A stretch of 64,000 nt of DNA. Source: Chloroflexota bacterium (GTDB lineage: Bacteria; Chloroflexota; Anaerolineae; Aggregatilineales; Phototrophicaceae). Under the pieces are notes generated by a model. That model was not told the origin of the DNA. It was given only the letters and a program-made list of their open reading frames with translations, and made no database searches. The stretch lies in NCBI GenBank assembly GCA_011523545.1, contig WTGN01000051.1, forward strand, positions 1 to 64,000, in the 5' to 3' direction. The position numbers and the translations under genes are program-made. This document shows positions 16,219 through 25,234 of the stretch, piece by piece. The stretch's first letter is position 1, and the number at the start of each line of letters is the position of its first letter.

Positions 16219-16581
16219 ATGCGTCCGATAGTTCATGTCGAGATTCCCTCGGCGGATAACGATGCGCAGAAGGCTTTTTATAACGCGCTGCTGGGATGGC
16301 AGGTGAATGAAGTCCCCATGGGCGACGATTTCACCTACGTCATGTTTAATACCGGCGTCGACACAGGCGTGGCGCTTTCGCCCTTGGGCGATGGCATGGA
16401 GCCGGGCGATGTGCTTCTGTATTTCCACAGCGATGACCTCGATGCCGATATGGCGCGCGTGCCTGAGCTGGGCGGGACGGTGATTCTGCCGCGTCAGGAG
16501 GTGCCGGGCTTTGGCGCGCTGGGCATGTTCCTTGACCCGACCGGGAATCGCGTGGCGTTCTGGCAGAGCGTGAGCGAGTAA
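16219..16581 (+). CDS. VOC (glyoxalase/bleomycin-resistance) family protein
   Basis: A 120-residue protein with the paired beta-alpha-beta-beta-beta modules of the vicinal oxygen chelate fold. It begins RPIVHVEIPSADNDAQKAFYNALLGWQ and ends ALGMFLDPTGNRVAFWQ. H6 in the first strand and the acidic and polar residues near the end could contribute metal ligands, but the substrate cannot be told from sequence. AGAAGGAG eight bases before the ATG at 16219 decides the start over a TTG at 16213. Confidence 0.85.
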   Translation: MRPIVHVEIPSADNDAQKAFYNALLGWQVNEVPMGDDFTYVMFNTGVDTGVALSPLGDGMEPGDVLLYFHSDDLDADMARVPELGGTVILPRQEVPGFGALGMFLDPTGNRVAFWQSVSE

Positions 16582-16609
16582 CAGGGATAGACGGCATAGT
16601 AACGGATAT

Positions 16610-16637
16610 GCGGGCGACTCACTGAGTCGCCCCTACA
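16610..16637. repeat. Family A single repeat arm
   Basis: GCGGGCGACTCACTGAGTCGCCCCTACA, a near-perfect inverted-type arm downstream of the VOC gene, with no left arm. Confidence 0.8.
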
Positions 16638-16679
16638 AGGCTTGTCCGCTACTGTGGGCTTATTTCCGCATCGCGTCTA

Positions 16680-16863
16680 ACCCCCCACGGTCCCCCCATA
16701 GCAATGGGGGGAAGGTTTCGCTGAGATCTGTATGTATGATGAGAAATCCAGGGAAAATACTCCAATTCACACGCGTTTGCTCCCCTCCGACCATCTCTAT
16801 GGTCGGCATCTGACGCCTCGGATGCCCGCCATAGAGATGGCGGGAGGGGCTGGGGGTGGGGTT
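16680..16863. repeat. Family B palindromic repeat
   Basis: The left part contains CCCCCCATAGCAATGGGGGG; the right part contains CCGCCATAGAGATGGCGGG followed by GGGGCTGGGGGTGGGG. The same two modules recur at 52857-52992, so this is a second repeat family. The interval between the VOC gene and alkC (about 345 bases) holds only this element and one family A arm. Confidence 0.8.
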
Positions 16864-16926
16864 TGCATGGCGAATCGCAGTATCGGACAAGCCTTAGAAT
16901 TTGTACTTGTTTAGCAGTAGGCAATT

Positions 16927-18045
16927 ATGGCTGAGTTTCCGCTGTTGAAGGACATGATTGATCGGCAGTTGGCTGAGCAGATCGCTGAGCGGATTGTCGC
17001 CGTGCATCCTGACTTCGACGCTGCCGCCTTCGTTTCGTCGGTGGTGGCGGAACTGGAGCGCCTTGAGCTTAAGCAGCGCTTCAATTGGATCGCCGACAAA
17101 CTGCGGGAATACTTGCCGGATGATTATCCGACGGCGCTGGGAATACTGTTGCAAATCCTGGATGAGGCGGACGGTCGCTTCGAGCCAATTGAAGACGCCG
17201 GCTTTCGCCTGCTGCCGATACCGACATTCGTTTATCGGCATGGGCTCGCTCACATCGACGCGTCGCTGGATGCGATGTATGAGATAACAAAGCATAGCTC
17301 ATGCGAGTCGGCGATCCGCCCTTTCATCATCCATCATCGGCGGGCGACGCTGGCGCGTTTGCATCAATGGGCGCTGGACGACGACGAGCATGTGCGGCGT
17401 CTGGTCAGCGAAGGCAGCCGGCCGCGCTTGCCCTGGTGGCCGCAGTTGACCGATTTCATCGCCGACCCGACGCCGACGCTGGCGCTGCTGGAGCGCTTGA
17501 AAGACGACCCGTCGCTCTATGTCCGGCGCTCCGTTGCCAATCATCTCAACGATATCGGCAAGGATCATCCCGAACTGCTTCTGGCGCGGATGGAGGCTTG
17601 GTCGGCGGGCGCGAGCGAGGAGCGGCTCTGGCTGATCAACCATGCGCTGCGGACCCTGGTCAAGCGGGGCGACCGGCGCGCGCTGGCGATCCTGGGATAT
17701 GGGCCGGCGGCGGTTGAGCTTGTAGACTTGCGGCTGGCGCCGGGGGTTCTGCAATACGGCAATGAGATTGAATTCAGTTTTTCGCTGCGCAACGACCGCG
17801 CTGAGGCGCAGAACCTGATGATTGATTTTCTGATTCATTTCGTCAAGGCGAACGGATCGACCGCGCCCAAGGTCTTCAAACTGAAGAAGCTGCGCCTGCC
17901 CGCGGGCGACAGGGCGAGCATCAGCAAGCGCTTCGCCATCCGGCCGATTTCGACGCGCAAATATTATCCCGGGCGGCATCGGCTGGAGATTCAGGTGAAC
18001 GGGCGCGTGCTGGCTGGCGCGGATTTTGAGTTGGTGATGGAGTAG
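16927..18045 (+). CDS. alkC: DNA alkylation repair glycosylase AlkC
   Basis: A 372-residue HEAT-like-repeat DNA glycosylase of the AlkC family, which excises cationic alkylated bases such as 3-methyladenine and, in characterised members, 3-methylcytosine. The family core is clear: SRPRLPWWPQLTDFIADPTPTLALLERLKDD, then YVRRSVANHLNDIGKDHP. From about residue 265 a beta-rich domain follows (LRLAPGVLQYGNEIEFSFSLRN to the end), corresponding to the Ig-like domain of AlkC proteins. Full length and intact. No SOS-type or Ada-type site was recognised upstream. Confidence 0.88.
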   Translation: MAEFPLLKDMIDRQLAEQIAERIVAVHPDFDAAAFVSSVVAELERLELKQRFNWIADKLREYLPDDYPTALGILLQILDEADGRFEPIEDAGFRLLPIPTFVYRHGLAHIDASLDAMYEITKHSSCESAIRPFIIHHRRATLARLHQWALDDDEHVRRLVSEGSRPRLPWWPQLTDFIADPTPTLALLERLKDDPSLYVRRSVANHLNDIGKDHPELLLARMEAWSAGASEERLWLINHALRTLVKRGDRRALAILGYGPAAVELVDLRLAPGVLQYGNEIEFSFSLRNDRAEAQNLMIDFLIHFVKANGSTAPKVFKLKKLRLPAGDRASISKRFAIRPISTRKYYPGRHRLEIQVNGRVLAGADFELVME

Positions 18046-18112
18046 CACGCGGTGAAATCGCCACCCACGCAAAAGGAATCGCCTCATTCCGCATTCCATA
18101 TCGCAATGATTT

Positions 18113-18286
18113 TGTAGGGGCGTTTCGCTGAAACGCCCTCAGGTATAATTGAGAGGCCTGCAAAGAGGGCTTCTCGGCGGGACATGCCTACAGGAAACTC
18201 CATATTGGCGAATAAGAAAGGGGCAATTGGGCGATACGCCCGAATGACGGCCGGGATAGCGGGCGTCTCAGCGAGACGCCCCTACA
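18113..18286. repeat. Family A repeat, two separated arms
   Basis: The 320-base gap between alkC and the metallohydrolase gene holds a left-type arm (18113-18138, TGTAGGGGCGTTTCGCTGAAACGCCC) and an inverted arm (18259-18286, ending AGACGCCCCTACA), about 120 bases apart. The rest shows no gene. Confidence 0.8.
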
Positions 18287-18365
18287 GCCTGCGATGTGGG
18301 ATATCTTCCAACATTCGATACAATCAGAATAGAGCGACAATGCGAATCAACGGGAGAGTGACGCC

Positions 18366-20933
18366 ATGCCCGCCCCACCCTCAGATTTGTTCACAGCTAT
18401 TTCGCTTGAAAACGCCTATAACTGCGACCGCGCGGCGCTGGACGAAGGGCTGACGCTGCGCGAGGACGATGCTTTTGGCGCGCGAAGCTATCGCGGCATT
18501 CCCTTCGTCTTCGGGGCGGCCGGTCGAACGAACGCGATATTGCTGGACGGCAATGAAGTCAGCATTGCGACCGGCGATCTTCAGGCGAGTTACCTCGTGT
18601 TCGCTCATGTTGTCGAGGACAGGCTACTGGAATTGCCGGATGATCTGGCGGAAAACGACGCGATTGAGCCCTGGGAACGGGCAATAACGGCAAATGAGCT
18701 GGGCGATTTGGTCGCCGAGTACGCGCTGCACTATGGCGATGGCACGATGGCGTCAATCCCGATTCGCCGACGCTTCGCCATTCAGCAGGCGCGCGTTTTT
18801 TGGGGCGCGAGCGCATTCGCCGCCGTGCCGCATACGGGGGATGAAGTCGCGCGCAGCGCGTCGGAAAACATTGATCTGGGCCGGATTCCCATCGGCTCAT
18901 ACGGACGGGGCGAGACGCGCCATGGCAGCGGGCGGGATGCCGCGGGCGAGCATATTTGGCTCTACGCCCTGCCCAATCCCGAGCCGGGCAAGGCGATCAG
19001 CGAGATTCGGCTGGCAGGGAAACGCGAGCGCGCCCTGATCTATGGCATCAGCGCGACGCAGGTCGTGGCGCATCCGCTGCGGGCCTGGACACGGCGCAAG
19101 CTGGCGCTGACGCTGCCGGATGGCTTGACGTTCAACGCGATTGGTGAGCTGGATGGCGTCGATATCGATCTCGGCCAGGTGATATCGGCGCGGGCGCAAC
19201 TGGATTATGATCGGGCGGCTTGGTTCGGCCCGGCGACGAATGCGCAGCCGGCGCGCTTGGAGACCGCCGCGCTCATCGAGTATGTGGCGCATCCGCAGGC
19301 GAAGCTCTATCTGGAAGGCGCTGATGGCGACAGGCTGGCCTATGATTTGAGCCAAGCCGATGGGGAGGCGCTGGTTGAGGTGGCCGAGGCGCGGCAGCTT
19401 GTGCGTGTCAAGGCAACGGATGAAAGCGGGCGCGAGATCGCAGTGCGCATACATTTTCATGGCGCGAATGGCGAATACCTGCCGCCACGAGGCAATCATC
19501 GGCGGGTCAATCCCTACTGGTTTGAGGACAATTACGGCGAGTTCGCCAACGGGCTGAATCAATACGCTTATATCCCCGGTCATTGCGAAGTGGAATTGCC
19601 TTTGGGCGAAGTCTTCATCGAGATCAGCCGCGGCTATGAGATGAAGCCGATCCGGAGCAGTTTCCAGGTGACAGCGGAGACGGACGAGATCGAGTTTAAG
19701 CTGGAGAAGCTCTTGGATTGGGGCGAGCGCGGCTGGGTCTCGGCCGATACGCATGTGCATTTTCTCAGTCCGCAGACGGCGCTGCTGGAGGGCGCAGCCG
19801 AGGGCGTCAATGTCGTCAACCTGCTGGCCAGCCAATGGGGCGAGATGTTCAGCAACGTGACTGATTTCGATGGGCGGACGACCCTGGGCGCCAAGGACTT
19901 TGGCGGCGATGGCGAGTTTCTGGTGCGGGTGGGCACGGAGAACCGCATGCAGGTCCTGGGGCATATCTCGCTGCTGGGTTACTCCGGCGCGATGATCCAC
20001 CCCTTGTGCAGCGGCGGACCGTCGGAATCGGCGATCGGCGATGCGCTGGATGTGAGCATGGCCGAATGGGCGGAGCGCTGCATCGAGCAGAATGGCCTGG
20101 TCGTCTTGCCCCATGCGCCCAACCCGCAGGCGGAGCGCGCTGCCGATATTGTGCTGGGCCTGGTGCATGCGATTGAGATGATGAGCTTCAACCCCTTCGA
20201 TACGCAGATCACGCCTTATGGGCTGCTGGATTGGTATCGCTATCTCAATCTCGGTTATCAGATTCCGGTGGTGGGCGGGTCAGACAAGATGGACGCAGCG
20301 TCGCTGCTGGGCGGCATCCGCACTTACGCGCATTTGGGCGAGCGCGAATTCACTTACGAGAACTGGATGCGGGCGGTCAAACAAGGCAATACCTTCGTGA
20401 CCGTGGGGCCGCTGTTGGAGCTGGAAGTTGCCGGGAAATCGCCCGGGGGCCGGCTTGATTTGCCCGCGGGCGGCGGCAGCGTCGATGTCTCCTGGCGCGT
20501 CGCGTCGGCGGCAATGCCGATTGAAGCGGTGGAGGTGGTCGTGGGCGGCTTCGCTGTCGAGGCGCAGTCGGTGGATGGCGCGCTGGCGGCGTCGGGCAGC
20601 TGTCGCGTCCCTATCAGCGGGTCAAGCTGGATCGCCTTGCGCGTGCGCGGCAGCCACGGGGGGCGCGCGGGCGAGATCGCGGCGCACAGCAGCTGCGTGC
20701 AGGCGCGCGTCGACGGGGCGCGTCCTTTCAAGCGAGCCGACGCGATCGCGGTGCTGGAGCAGATTGAAGGGGCGATCGCCTATGTGGATACGCTGGCGCC
20801 ACGGCCGGCGGCGCGGCAATTCAAGAAGATCCGCGCGACGATTGAGGCGGCGCATACTCGGCTGCATCAACTGATGCATCGGCAGGGGATTTATCACGAG
20901 CACAATCCGCTGCATCAGCATGGCGAGCATTGA
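18366..20933 (+). CDS. Large CehA/McbA-family metallohydrolase
   Basis: An 855-residue protein whose C-terminal half is a PHP-type metallohydrolase domain of the CehA/McbA group. It begins GWVSADTHVHFLSP (H463-x-H465), continues with VVLPHAPNP (a further His) and GGSDKMDAASLLGG (metal-binding Asp). Family members hydrolyse esters such as carbaryl, or phosphoesters. The first 450 residues are beta-rich and unassigned, and no signal peptide is seen, so it is probably cytoplasmic. GGGAG lies nine bases before the ATG. The C-terminal 70 residues are helical and His-rich (HRQGIYHEHNPLHQHGEH). Substrate unknown. Confidence 0.8.
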   Translation: MPAPPSDLFTAISLENAYNCDRAALDEGLTLREDDAFGARSYRGIPFVFGAAGRTNAILLDGNEVSIATGDLQASYLVFAHVVEDRLLELPDDLAENDAIEPWERAITANELGDLVAEYALHYGDGTMASIPIRRRFAIQQARVFWGASAFAAVPHTGDEVARSASENIDLGRIPIGSYGRGETRHGSGRDAAGEHIWLYALPNPEPGKAISEIRLAGKRERALIYGISATQVVAHPLRAWTRRKLALTLPDGLTFNAIGELDGVDIDLGQVISARAQLDYDRAAWFGPATNAQPARLETAALIEYVAHPQAKLYLEGADGDRLAYDLSQADGEALVEVAEARQLVRVKATDESGREIAVRIHFHGANGEYLPPRGNHRRVNPYWFEDNYGEFANGLNQYAYIPGHCEVELPLGEVFIEISRGYEMKPIRSSFQVTAETDEIEFKLEKLLDWGERGWVSADTHVHFLSPQTALLEGAAEGVNVVNLLASQWGEMFSNVTDFDGRTTLGAKDFGGDGEFLVRVGTENRMQVLGHISLLGYSGAMIHPLCSGGPSESAIGDALDVSMAEWAERCIEQNGLVVLPHAPNPQAERAADIVLGLVHAIEMMSFNPFDTQITPYGLLDWYRYLNLGYQIPVVGGSDKMDAASLLGGIRTYAHLGEREFTYENWMRAVKQGNTFVTVGPLLELEVAGKSPGGRLDLPAGGGSVDVSWRVASAAMPIEAVEVVVGGFAVEAQSVDGALAASGSCRVPISGSSWIALRVRGSHGGRAGEIAAHSSCVQARVDGARPFKRADAIAVLEQIEGAIAYVDTLAPRPAARQFKKIRATIEAAHTRLHQLMHRQGIYHEHNPLHQHGEH

Positions 20934-21004
20934 TTTCTCGCTGCAGCCGCTCGCGACTTACGACGTGTCTTGCACAAGACAATGAACCTGCAATAAGCGC
21001 AGTC

Positions 21005-21081
21005 TGTAGGGGCGAGCCGGTGGCTCGCCCGTAGCATTCTAATTCCTTTCGGCGCGGGCGACTCACCGAGTCGCCCCTACA
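21005..21081. repeat. Family A palindromic repeat pair
   Basis: TGTAGGGGCGAGCCGGTGGCTCGCCC and, after 24 bases, GCGGGCGACTCACCGAGTCGCCCCTACA. Both arms are close to consensus. It lies between two convergent genes. Confidence 0.9.
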
Positions 21082-21197
21082 GATTGCGCTATGATTGAAG
21101 CAGGAATTCAGCAGCTTCACTACAAATGACGGACAGAGAACTATCAAAGCGGGCGGCAAGATTTGTCGCCGCTACAATGTGCAACTGGATTGCCAAA

Positions 21198-21488
21198 CTA
21201 ACTGCGGTTGTCGGGTGTGGGTTCGACGATGACGTTGACGAATTCGAATTTCTGTTTGTTGCGCGGCTGGTTGTTCTCGGCGTGGTTGACTTCGACCAGG
21301 GTGACTTCCGTCCCGAGGCCTTCGAGGACGTACTTGGTGTGCCATTCGCCGGCTTGCTGCACATTGCGGTAATAGAGCAGCTGGCCTGCGGGATCCATCA
21401 GCCGGAGCTTGAATCTGGCGTGCCAAAATCTCATGCCGCTGAGTTCATCGAGCAGCGCCTTGCGTTCCGTCTCGTTGAGATGAGCCAT
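21198..21488 (-). CDS. Hypothetical protein divergent from xseA
   Basis: A 96-residue protein (starts MAHLNETERKALLDELSGM) with a beta-rich centre (HARFKLRLMDPAGQLLYYRN) and a conserved-looking end (KFEFVNVIVEPTPD). GAGG nine bases before the ATG at 21488 supports this start over an ATG at 21497. A TACAAT box lies on the minus strand at 21531-21536. No known domain. The composition and start signal support a real gene, rather than the opposite-strand frame. Confidence 0.6.
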   Translation of the reverse strand: MAHLNETERKALLDELSGMRFWHARFKLRLMDPAGQLLYYRNVQQAGEWHTKYVLEGLGTEVTLVEVNHAENNQPRNKQKFEFVNVIVEPTPDNRS

Positions 21489-21570
21489 CGCGTCCATCCT
21501 CATTAGGCGATCAGTGCGAAATCTGGGATAATTGTAGCTGTCGACGGGCGGCATCACAACGGGATTTGCC

Positions 21571-22761
21571 GTGCAAACTTTTTCCGTTCAAGAGATAACG
21601 GGATACATACACGAGCTTTTTGACGCCGACAGCGTTTTGGCCGATGTCTGGGTGCGGGGCGAGGTCTCGAACTTGACCAAGGCGCGCTCGGGGCATTGGT
21701 ACTTCACAATCAAGGATAGCGCCGCGCAGTTGCGCTGTGTGATGTTTCGCAATGCGGCGCGCCGGGTGCGGATTGATGTCGAGCCAGGGGCTGAGATACT
21801 TGTGCACGGGCGCGTCAGCGTTTATGAGGCGCGCGGCGAGTATCAGCTCTATGCCGACGCGATAGAGGCGGTCGGCGGCTTGGGGGATTTGCATCGACAA
21901 TTTGAAGCGCTGAAGGCGAAGCTGGATGCGGAAGGCTTGTTTGACCCGGCGCGGAAACAGCCGATTCCGGCCTTTCCGACGCGGCTCGGCGTGGTCAGCT
22001 CGCCGACGGCGGCCGCCTGGCATGATATTCAGACTGTGCTGCGCCGGCGCTTTCCCCTTGCCGAAGTCGTCTTGAGTCCGACGCTGGTGCAGGGGCTAGA
22101 GGCCCCGCCGCAAATCGTCGCGGCGCTGGAGCGGCTGACAAGGCGCGGCGACATCGACGCCATCATCATCGCGCGCGGGGGCGGGTCGCTGGAGGATTTG
22201 TGGTGCTTCAACGACGAGCGGGTGGCGCGGGCGGTGGCGGCATGTCGCATTCCGGTGATCAGCGGCGTTGGGCATGAGATTGACTTTACGATTGTCGATT
22301 TCGTAGCGGATTTGCGGGCGCCGACGCCCTCAGCCGCGGCCGAATTGGCGACGCCCAACCGCGACGATCTGCTGCTGGATTTGGATCGGCTGCGGGCGGG
22401 ATTGACGGGCCTCTTCGGCGCATCGTTGGCGGAGCAAACGCGCGAGCTTGAGCGCTTGGGCGGCCGGCTGCGCTTCATCTCGCCACGGGCGCTGATTGAA
22501 GGGGCGCGGCGCGATGTCGCCGATAAGCGGCAGCGGCTCTCGCGGGCCGCCGAATTGAAGGGGGAGCGGCTGCGCGGTCGGCTTGACAGCGCGGGCAAGG
22601 CATTGGAGCGGGCCAGCCCGGGGCATATTCTGGGCCGGGGTTACGCCCTGGTCAGCGATGAACGGGGCGCGCTTATCCGCGAGGCGGCGCAGGTCAGCAG
22701 GAACCAGCGATTGAACATACAATTGGCAAAAGACCGGATTGGGGTCAGGGTCGACGAATGA
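21571..22761 (+). CDS. xseA: Exodeoxyribonuclease VII large subunit
   Basis: Catalytic subunit of exonuclease VII, which degrades single-stranded DNA from both ends. The 396-residue product has an N-terminal OB-fold (SVQEITGYIHELFD...WVRGEVSNL), the catalytic domain with RLGVVSSPTAAAWHDI, IIARGGGSLEDLWCFND and SGVGHEIDFTI, and the C-terminal coiled coil ending GHILGRGYALV. The start is a GTG. The stop overlaps the xseB start by four bases (ATGA), the standard arrangement. Confidence 0.95.
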   Translation: MQTFSVQEITGYIHELFDADSVLADVWVRGEVSNLTKARSGHWYFTIKDSAAQLRCVMFRNAARRVRIDVEPGAEILVHGRVSVYEARGEYQLYADAIEAVGGLGDLHRQFEALKAKLDAEGLFDPARKQPIPAFPTRLGVVSSPTAAAWHDIQTVLRRRFPLAEVVLSPTLVQGLEAPPQIVAALERLTRRGDIDAIIIARGGGSLEDLWCFNDERVARAVAACRIPVISGVGHEIDFTIVDFVADLRAPTPSAAAELATPNRDDLLLDLDRLRAGLTGLFGASLAEQTRELERLGGRLRFISPRALIEGARRDVADKRQRLSRAAELKGERLRGRLDSAGKALERASPGHILGRGYALVSDERGALIREAAQVSRNQRLNIQLAKDRIGVRVDE

Positions 22762-22967
22762 TGGACGAGATAGAGCAGTTGACGTATGAAGCGGCGTACC
22801 AGCAGTTGGAAGCGCTGGTGGCGCAGATGGAGAGCGGCGAGCTGCCGCTGGACGCATCGGTAGCGCTGTATGAGCGCGGTCAGAATTTGGCCGCCCACTG
22901 TCAAGCGCTGCTGGAAGCGGCCGAGTTGAAGATCCGGCTGGTGGACGAAGCCGGGCCATCGCAGTAG
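22758..22967 (+). CDS. xseB: Exodeoxyribonuclease VII small subunit
   Basis: A 69-residue helical protein with the XseB signature (YEAAYQQLEALVAQMESGELPLDASVALYERG). It assembles in several copies on the XseA coiled coil. It overlaps xseA and is followed after 25 bases by the methyltransferase gene. Confidence 0.95.
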   Translation: MMDEIEQLTYEAAYQQLEALVAQMESGELPLDASVALYERGQNLAAHCQALLEAAELKIRLVDEAGPSQ

Positions 22968-22992
22968 ACGGCGCCCGCAGGAAACGTCAGGC

Positions 22993-24234
22993 ATGATTGA
23001 TTTCAGCAAGCTGCCAGTCGCCGCCGAGAAGAACATCTCGGTGCGCGTCAAGAGCGCGGCCGAGCGGGCGCTGCGCCAGGGACATCCCTGGGTCTTTGAA
23101 GACGCCATCCTGCGCCAGAGCCACTTGGGCAACGCCGGCGACCTGGCGGTTGTCTATGATCGGGAGAAGAACAGCTTCCTGGCGGTGGGCTTGTACGACC
23201 CGCTGTCGCCAATTCGCATCAAGGTTTTGCAGGCGCTGCAGCCGATGCGGATTGACCGCGCGTTTTTCGCCGAGAAGCTGAAGGCTGCGCAAGCCAAGCG
23301 CGGGGCGCTCATCAAGGAAGGCACGACCGGCTATCGGCTCGTCTATGGCGAGAGCGATGGCTTCCCGGCATTGATCATCGATCGTTATGGCGAGGCCCTG
23401 GTCCTGAAACTGTATACGACCGCCTGGCTGCCGCATTTAAATGCGCTGATCGGGGCGCTGGAAGACAGCATTGTATTTGATGGCCTGGTCTTGCGTTTGA
23501 GCCGCGCGCTGCAATCCGATCGGCTGAATGTCGCCAAGCTCTATGGCCTGGCGGACGGGCAGCAGCTGATCGGCGAGGGGGCGGATGAAGCGGTCGAGTT
23601 TGTAGAGAACGGCTTGCTCTTCGAGGCGGACTTGATCAAAGGGCATAAAACCGGCTTTTTCTTTGACCAGCGGGACAACCGGCGGAAGGTACGCGAGCTG
23701 GCGAAGGGGCGGCGCGTGCTTGATGTCTTCGCTTACACGGGCGGCTTTTCGGTGTATGCGCTGGCCGGCGGGGCGCGCTCGGTCACGGCGCTGGAATCGA
23801 GCGAGCCGGCGCTGGAGACCTTGAAAGCCAATGTGGATAAGAATGGCTTTGACGCCGAGCGGGCCGATGCCATCGCTGGCGACGCCTTCGCCGGTTTGAT
23901 GGAGCTGATAGAGGCGCGGCGCAAGTTCAACCTGGTGATAGTCGATCCGCCCTCATTCGCCAACAGCCGCGCCAACATGCGCAATGCGGTGCTGGCTTAT
24001 CGGCGGCTGGCGGAGATGGCGCTGCGCTTGCTGGAGAATGATGGCCTGCTGGTGATGGCCTCCTGCTCAAGCCGGATCAGGGCTGACAAGTTCTTCCAGT
24101 TGGTGGAGCGCACGGCGGCGGTTTCGGGTTACCGGCTGGAGATCATCGAGAAGACGGGGCACGGGCTGGATCATCCGGTGGGTTTCTCGGAGGCGGCCTA
24201 TTTGAAGGCGCTCTTCGCGCGGCTGCGGGAGTAG
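22993..24234 (+). CDS. RlmI-like class I rRNA methyltransferase
   Basis: A 413-residue SAM-dependent methyltransferase with an N-terminal PUA-type domain (RALRQGHPWVFEDAIL), a middle domain with TGYRLVYGESDGFPALIIDRYG, and a C-terminal Rossmann domain. The latter has motif I VLDVFAYTGGFSVYAL, motif IV VDPPSFANSR and MASCSS, the Cys-containing motif typical of 5-methylcytosine enzymes such as RlmI (23S rRNA m5C1962). Exact target is inferred from family only. Confidence 0.88.
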   Translation: MIDFSKLPVAAEKNISVRVKSAAERALRQGHPWVFEDAILRQSHLGNAGDLAVVYDREKNSFLAVGLYDPLSPIRIKVLQALQPMRIDRAFFAEKLKAAQAKRGALIKEGTTGYRLVYGESDGFPALIIDRYGEALVLKLYTTAWLPHLNALIGALEDSIVFDGLVLRLSRALQSDRLNVAKLYGLADGQQLIGEGADEAVEFVENGLLFEADLIKGHKTGFFFDQRDNRRKVRELAKGRRVLDVFAYTGGFSVYALAGGARSVTALESSEPALETLKANVDKNGFDAERADAIAGDAFAGLMELIEARRKFNLVIVDPPSFANSRANMRNAVLAYRRLAEMALRLLENDGLLVMASCSSRIRADKFFQLVERTAAVSGYRLEIIEKTGHGLDHPVGFSEAAYLKALFARLRE

Positions 24235-24334
24235 CGCACATTCGAGCGCGCGCGATTTTACCACCGAGGACACCGAGATTTTCGAGGGCACAGAGGATTT
24301 ACTGTTAGGTACGTCACCATGCAATATGATGAGT

Positions 24335-24412
24335 TGTAGGGGCGACTCGCTGAGTCGCCCGCTTTAGTTGATCCTATTTCATCGACGGGCGACCTGATAG
24401 GTCGCCCCTACA
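24335..24412. repeat. Family A palindromic repeat pair
   Basis: TGTAGGGGCGACTCGCTGAGTCGCCC followed by GACGGGCGACCTGATAGGTCGCCCCTACA. It lies between the methyltransferase gene and the convergent SDR gene. Upstream (24259-24298) lies ACCACCGAGGACACCGAG..., a repetitive phrase not otherwise explained. Confidence 0.85.
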
Positions 24413-24440
24413 ATCGTAAACGCTAGTTACGCTGCCCACC

Positions 24441-25178
24441 CTACTGCGAGTCGCGGCGCATGAGGCTGAAGCTTTGGCCGGTCGGGCCGGTCAGGGGCTG
24501 GGTCGCCAGGAAGAGCGCCAGCGGCAGGACATCTTCGGGCGTCTTGAACCACTCGGCGTTGAAGGGTGAATCGCTCGCCGGCTGGGCGTCGGCTGTGAGC
24601 TCGGTCTGCACCAAGCCCGGAATCAACTCGTTGACGCAGATATTGTAGGGGCGGAGTTCGGCGGCCAGGGCGCGCACGAACATCCAGGCGCCCGCTTTGG
24701 AGGCGCCGTAAGCCGAGTGCGCCGCATCGACGACGCGGTGGCCAACGCCGGAGCCGATCACGATGATATGCCCGCCCTGCTCTTTCAAGTCGGGGATGGC
24801 ATATTTGCAACTGTAGTAGACGCCGACGAGGTTGACGCGCACGGTCGCTTCCCAAGCTTCGATGTCGCTGTCTTCAACCGATTGGCGGGAGAAGTTGCCG
24901 CCGGCGTTGGCGACAACGATATCGACCCGGCCAAAGCGGGCGCGTGTTTCGGCATAGAGATTGCGCAGATCTGCTGCCTGCCCGACATCGCAGCGGACGG
25001 CGCTGGCCTGCCCGCCGGCGTCGCAAATTGCGCGGACGGTATCGTCGATCTGCGCTTGACTGCGGGCGGCGCAGACGACTTTAGCGCCCTGCGCGGCGAA
25101 TCCGATGGCGATGGCCCGTCCGATGCCGCGGCCGGCGCCGGTGATGACCGCGACTTTGCCGGCCAGTTGATTGGTCAT
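24441..25178 (-). CDS. Short-chain dehydrogenase/reductase
   Basis: A 245-residue classical SDR: cofactor motif TGAGRGIG, NANAG-type motif VVANAGG, catalytic Ser in VIGSGVG, and Y-x3-K in AYGASKAG, ending with LIPGLVQTELT. The substrate is not identifiable. The ATG at 25178 gives the normal SDR N-terminus (NQLAGKVAVITG). It follows murJ on the same strand, with a repeat arm between the two. Confidence 0.88.
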   Translation of the reverse strand: MTNQLAGKVAVITGAGRGIGRAIAIGFAAQGAKVVCAARSQAQIDDTVRAICDAGGQASAVRCDVGQAADLRNLYAETRARFGRVDIVVANAGGNFSRQSVEDSDIEAWEATVRVNLVGVYYSCKYAIPDLKEQGGHIIVIGSGVGHRVVDAAHSAYGASKAGAWMFVRALAAELRPYNICVNELIPGLVQTELTADAQPASDSPFNAEWFKTPEDVLPLALFLATQPLTGPTGQSFSLMRRDSQ

Positions 25179-25207
25179 GATGCGTTTCCCCGTGATAATT
25201 GGCAAGT

Positions 25208-25234
25208 TGGGCGATTCACAGAAGCGCCCCTACA
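25208..25234. repeat. Family A arm supplying the murJ stop codon
   Basis: GGGCGATTCACAGAAGCGCCCCTACA. On the minus strand its first bases read TGTAGGGG, and the TAG there is the murJ stop codon (25230-25232). Confidence 0.8.

Noticed and set aside
18897..20168. Minus-strand frame inside the metallohydrolase gene
   Set aside because: Arg/His/Gln-rich shadow; the plus-strand protein has the metal-binding motifs.
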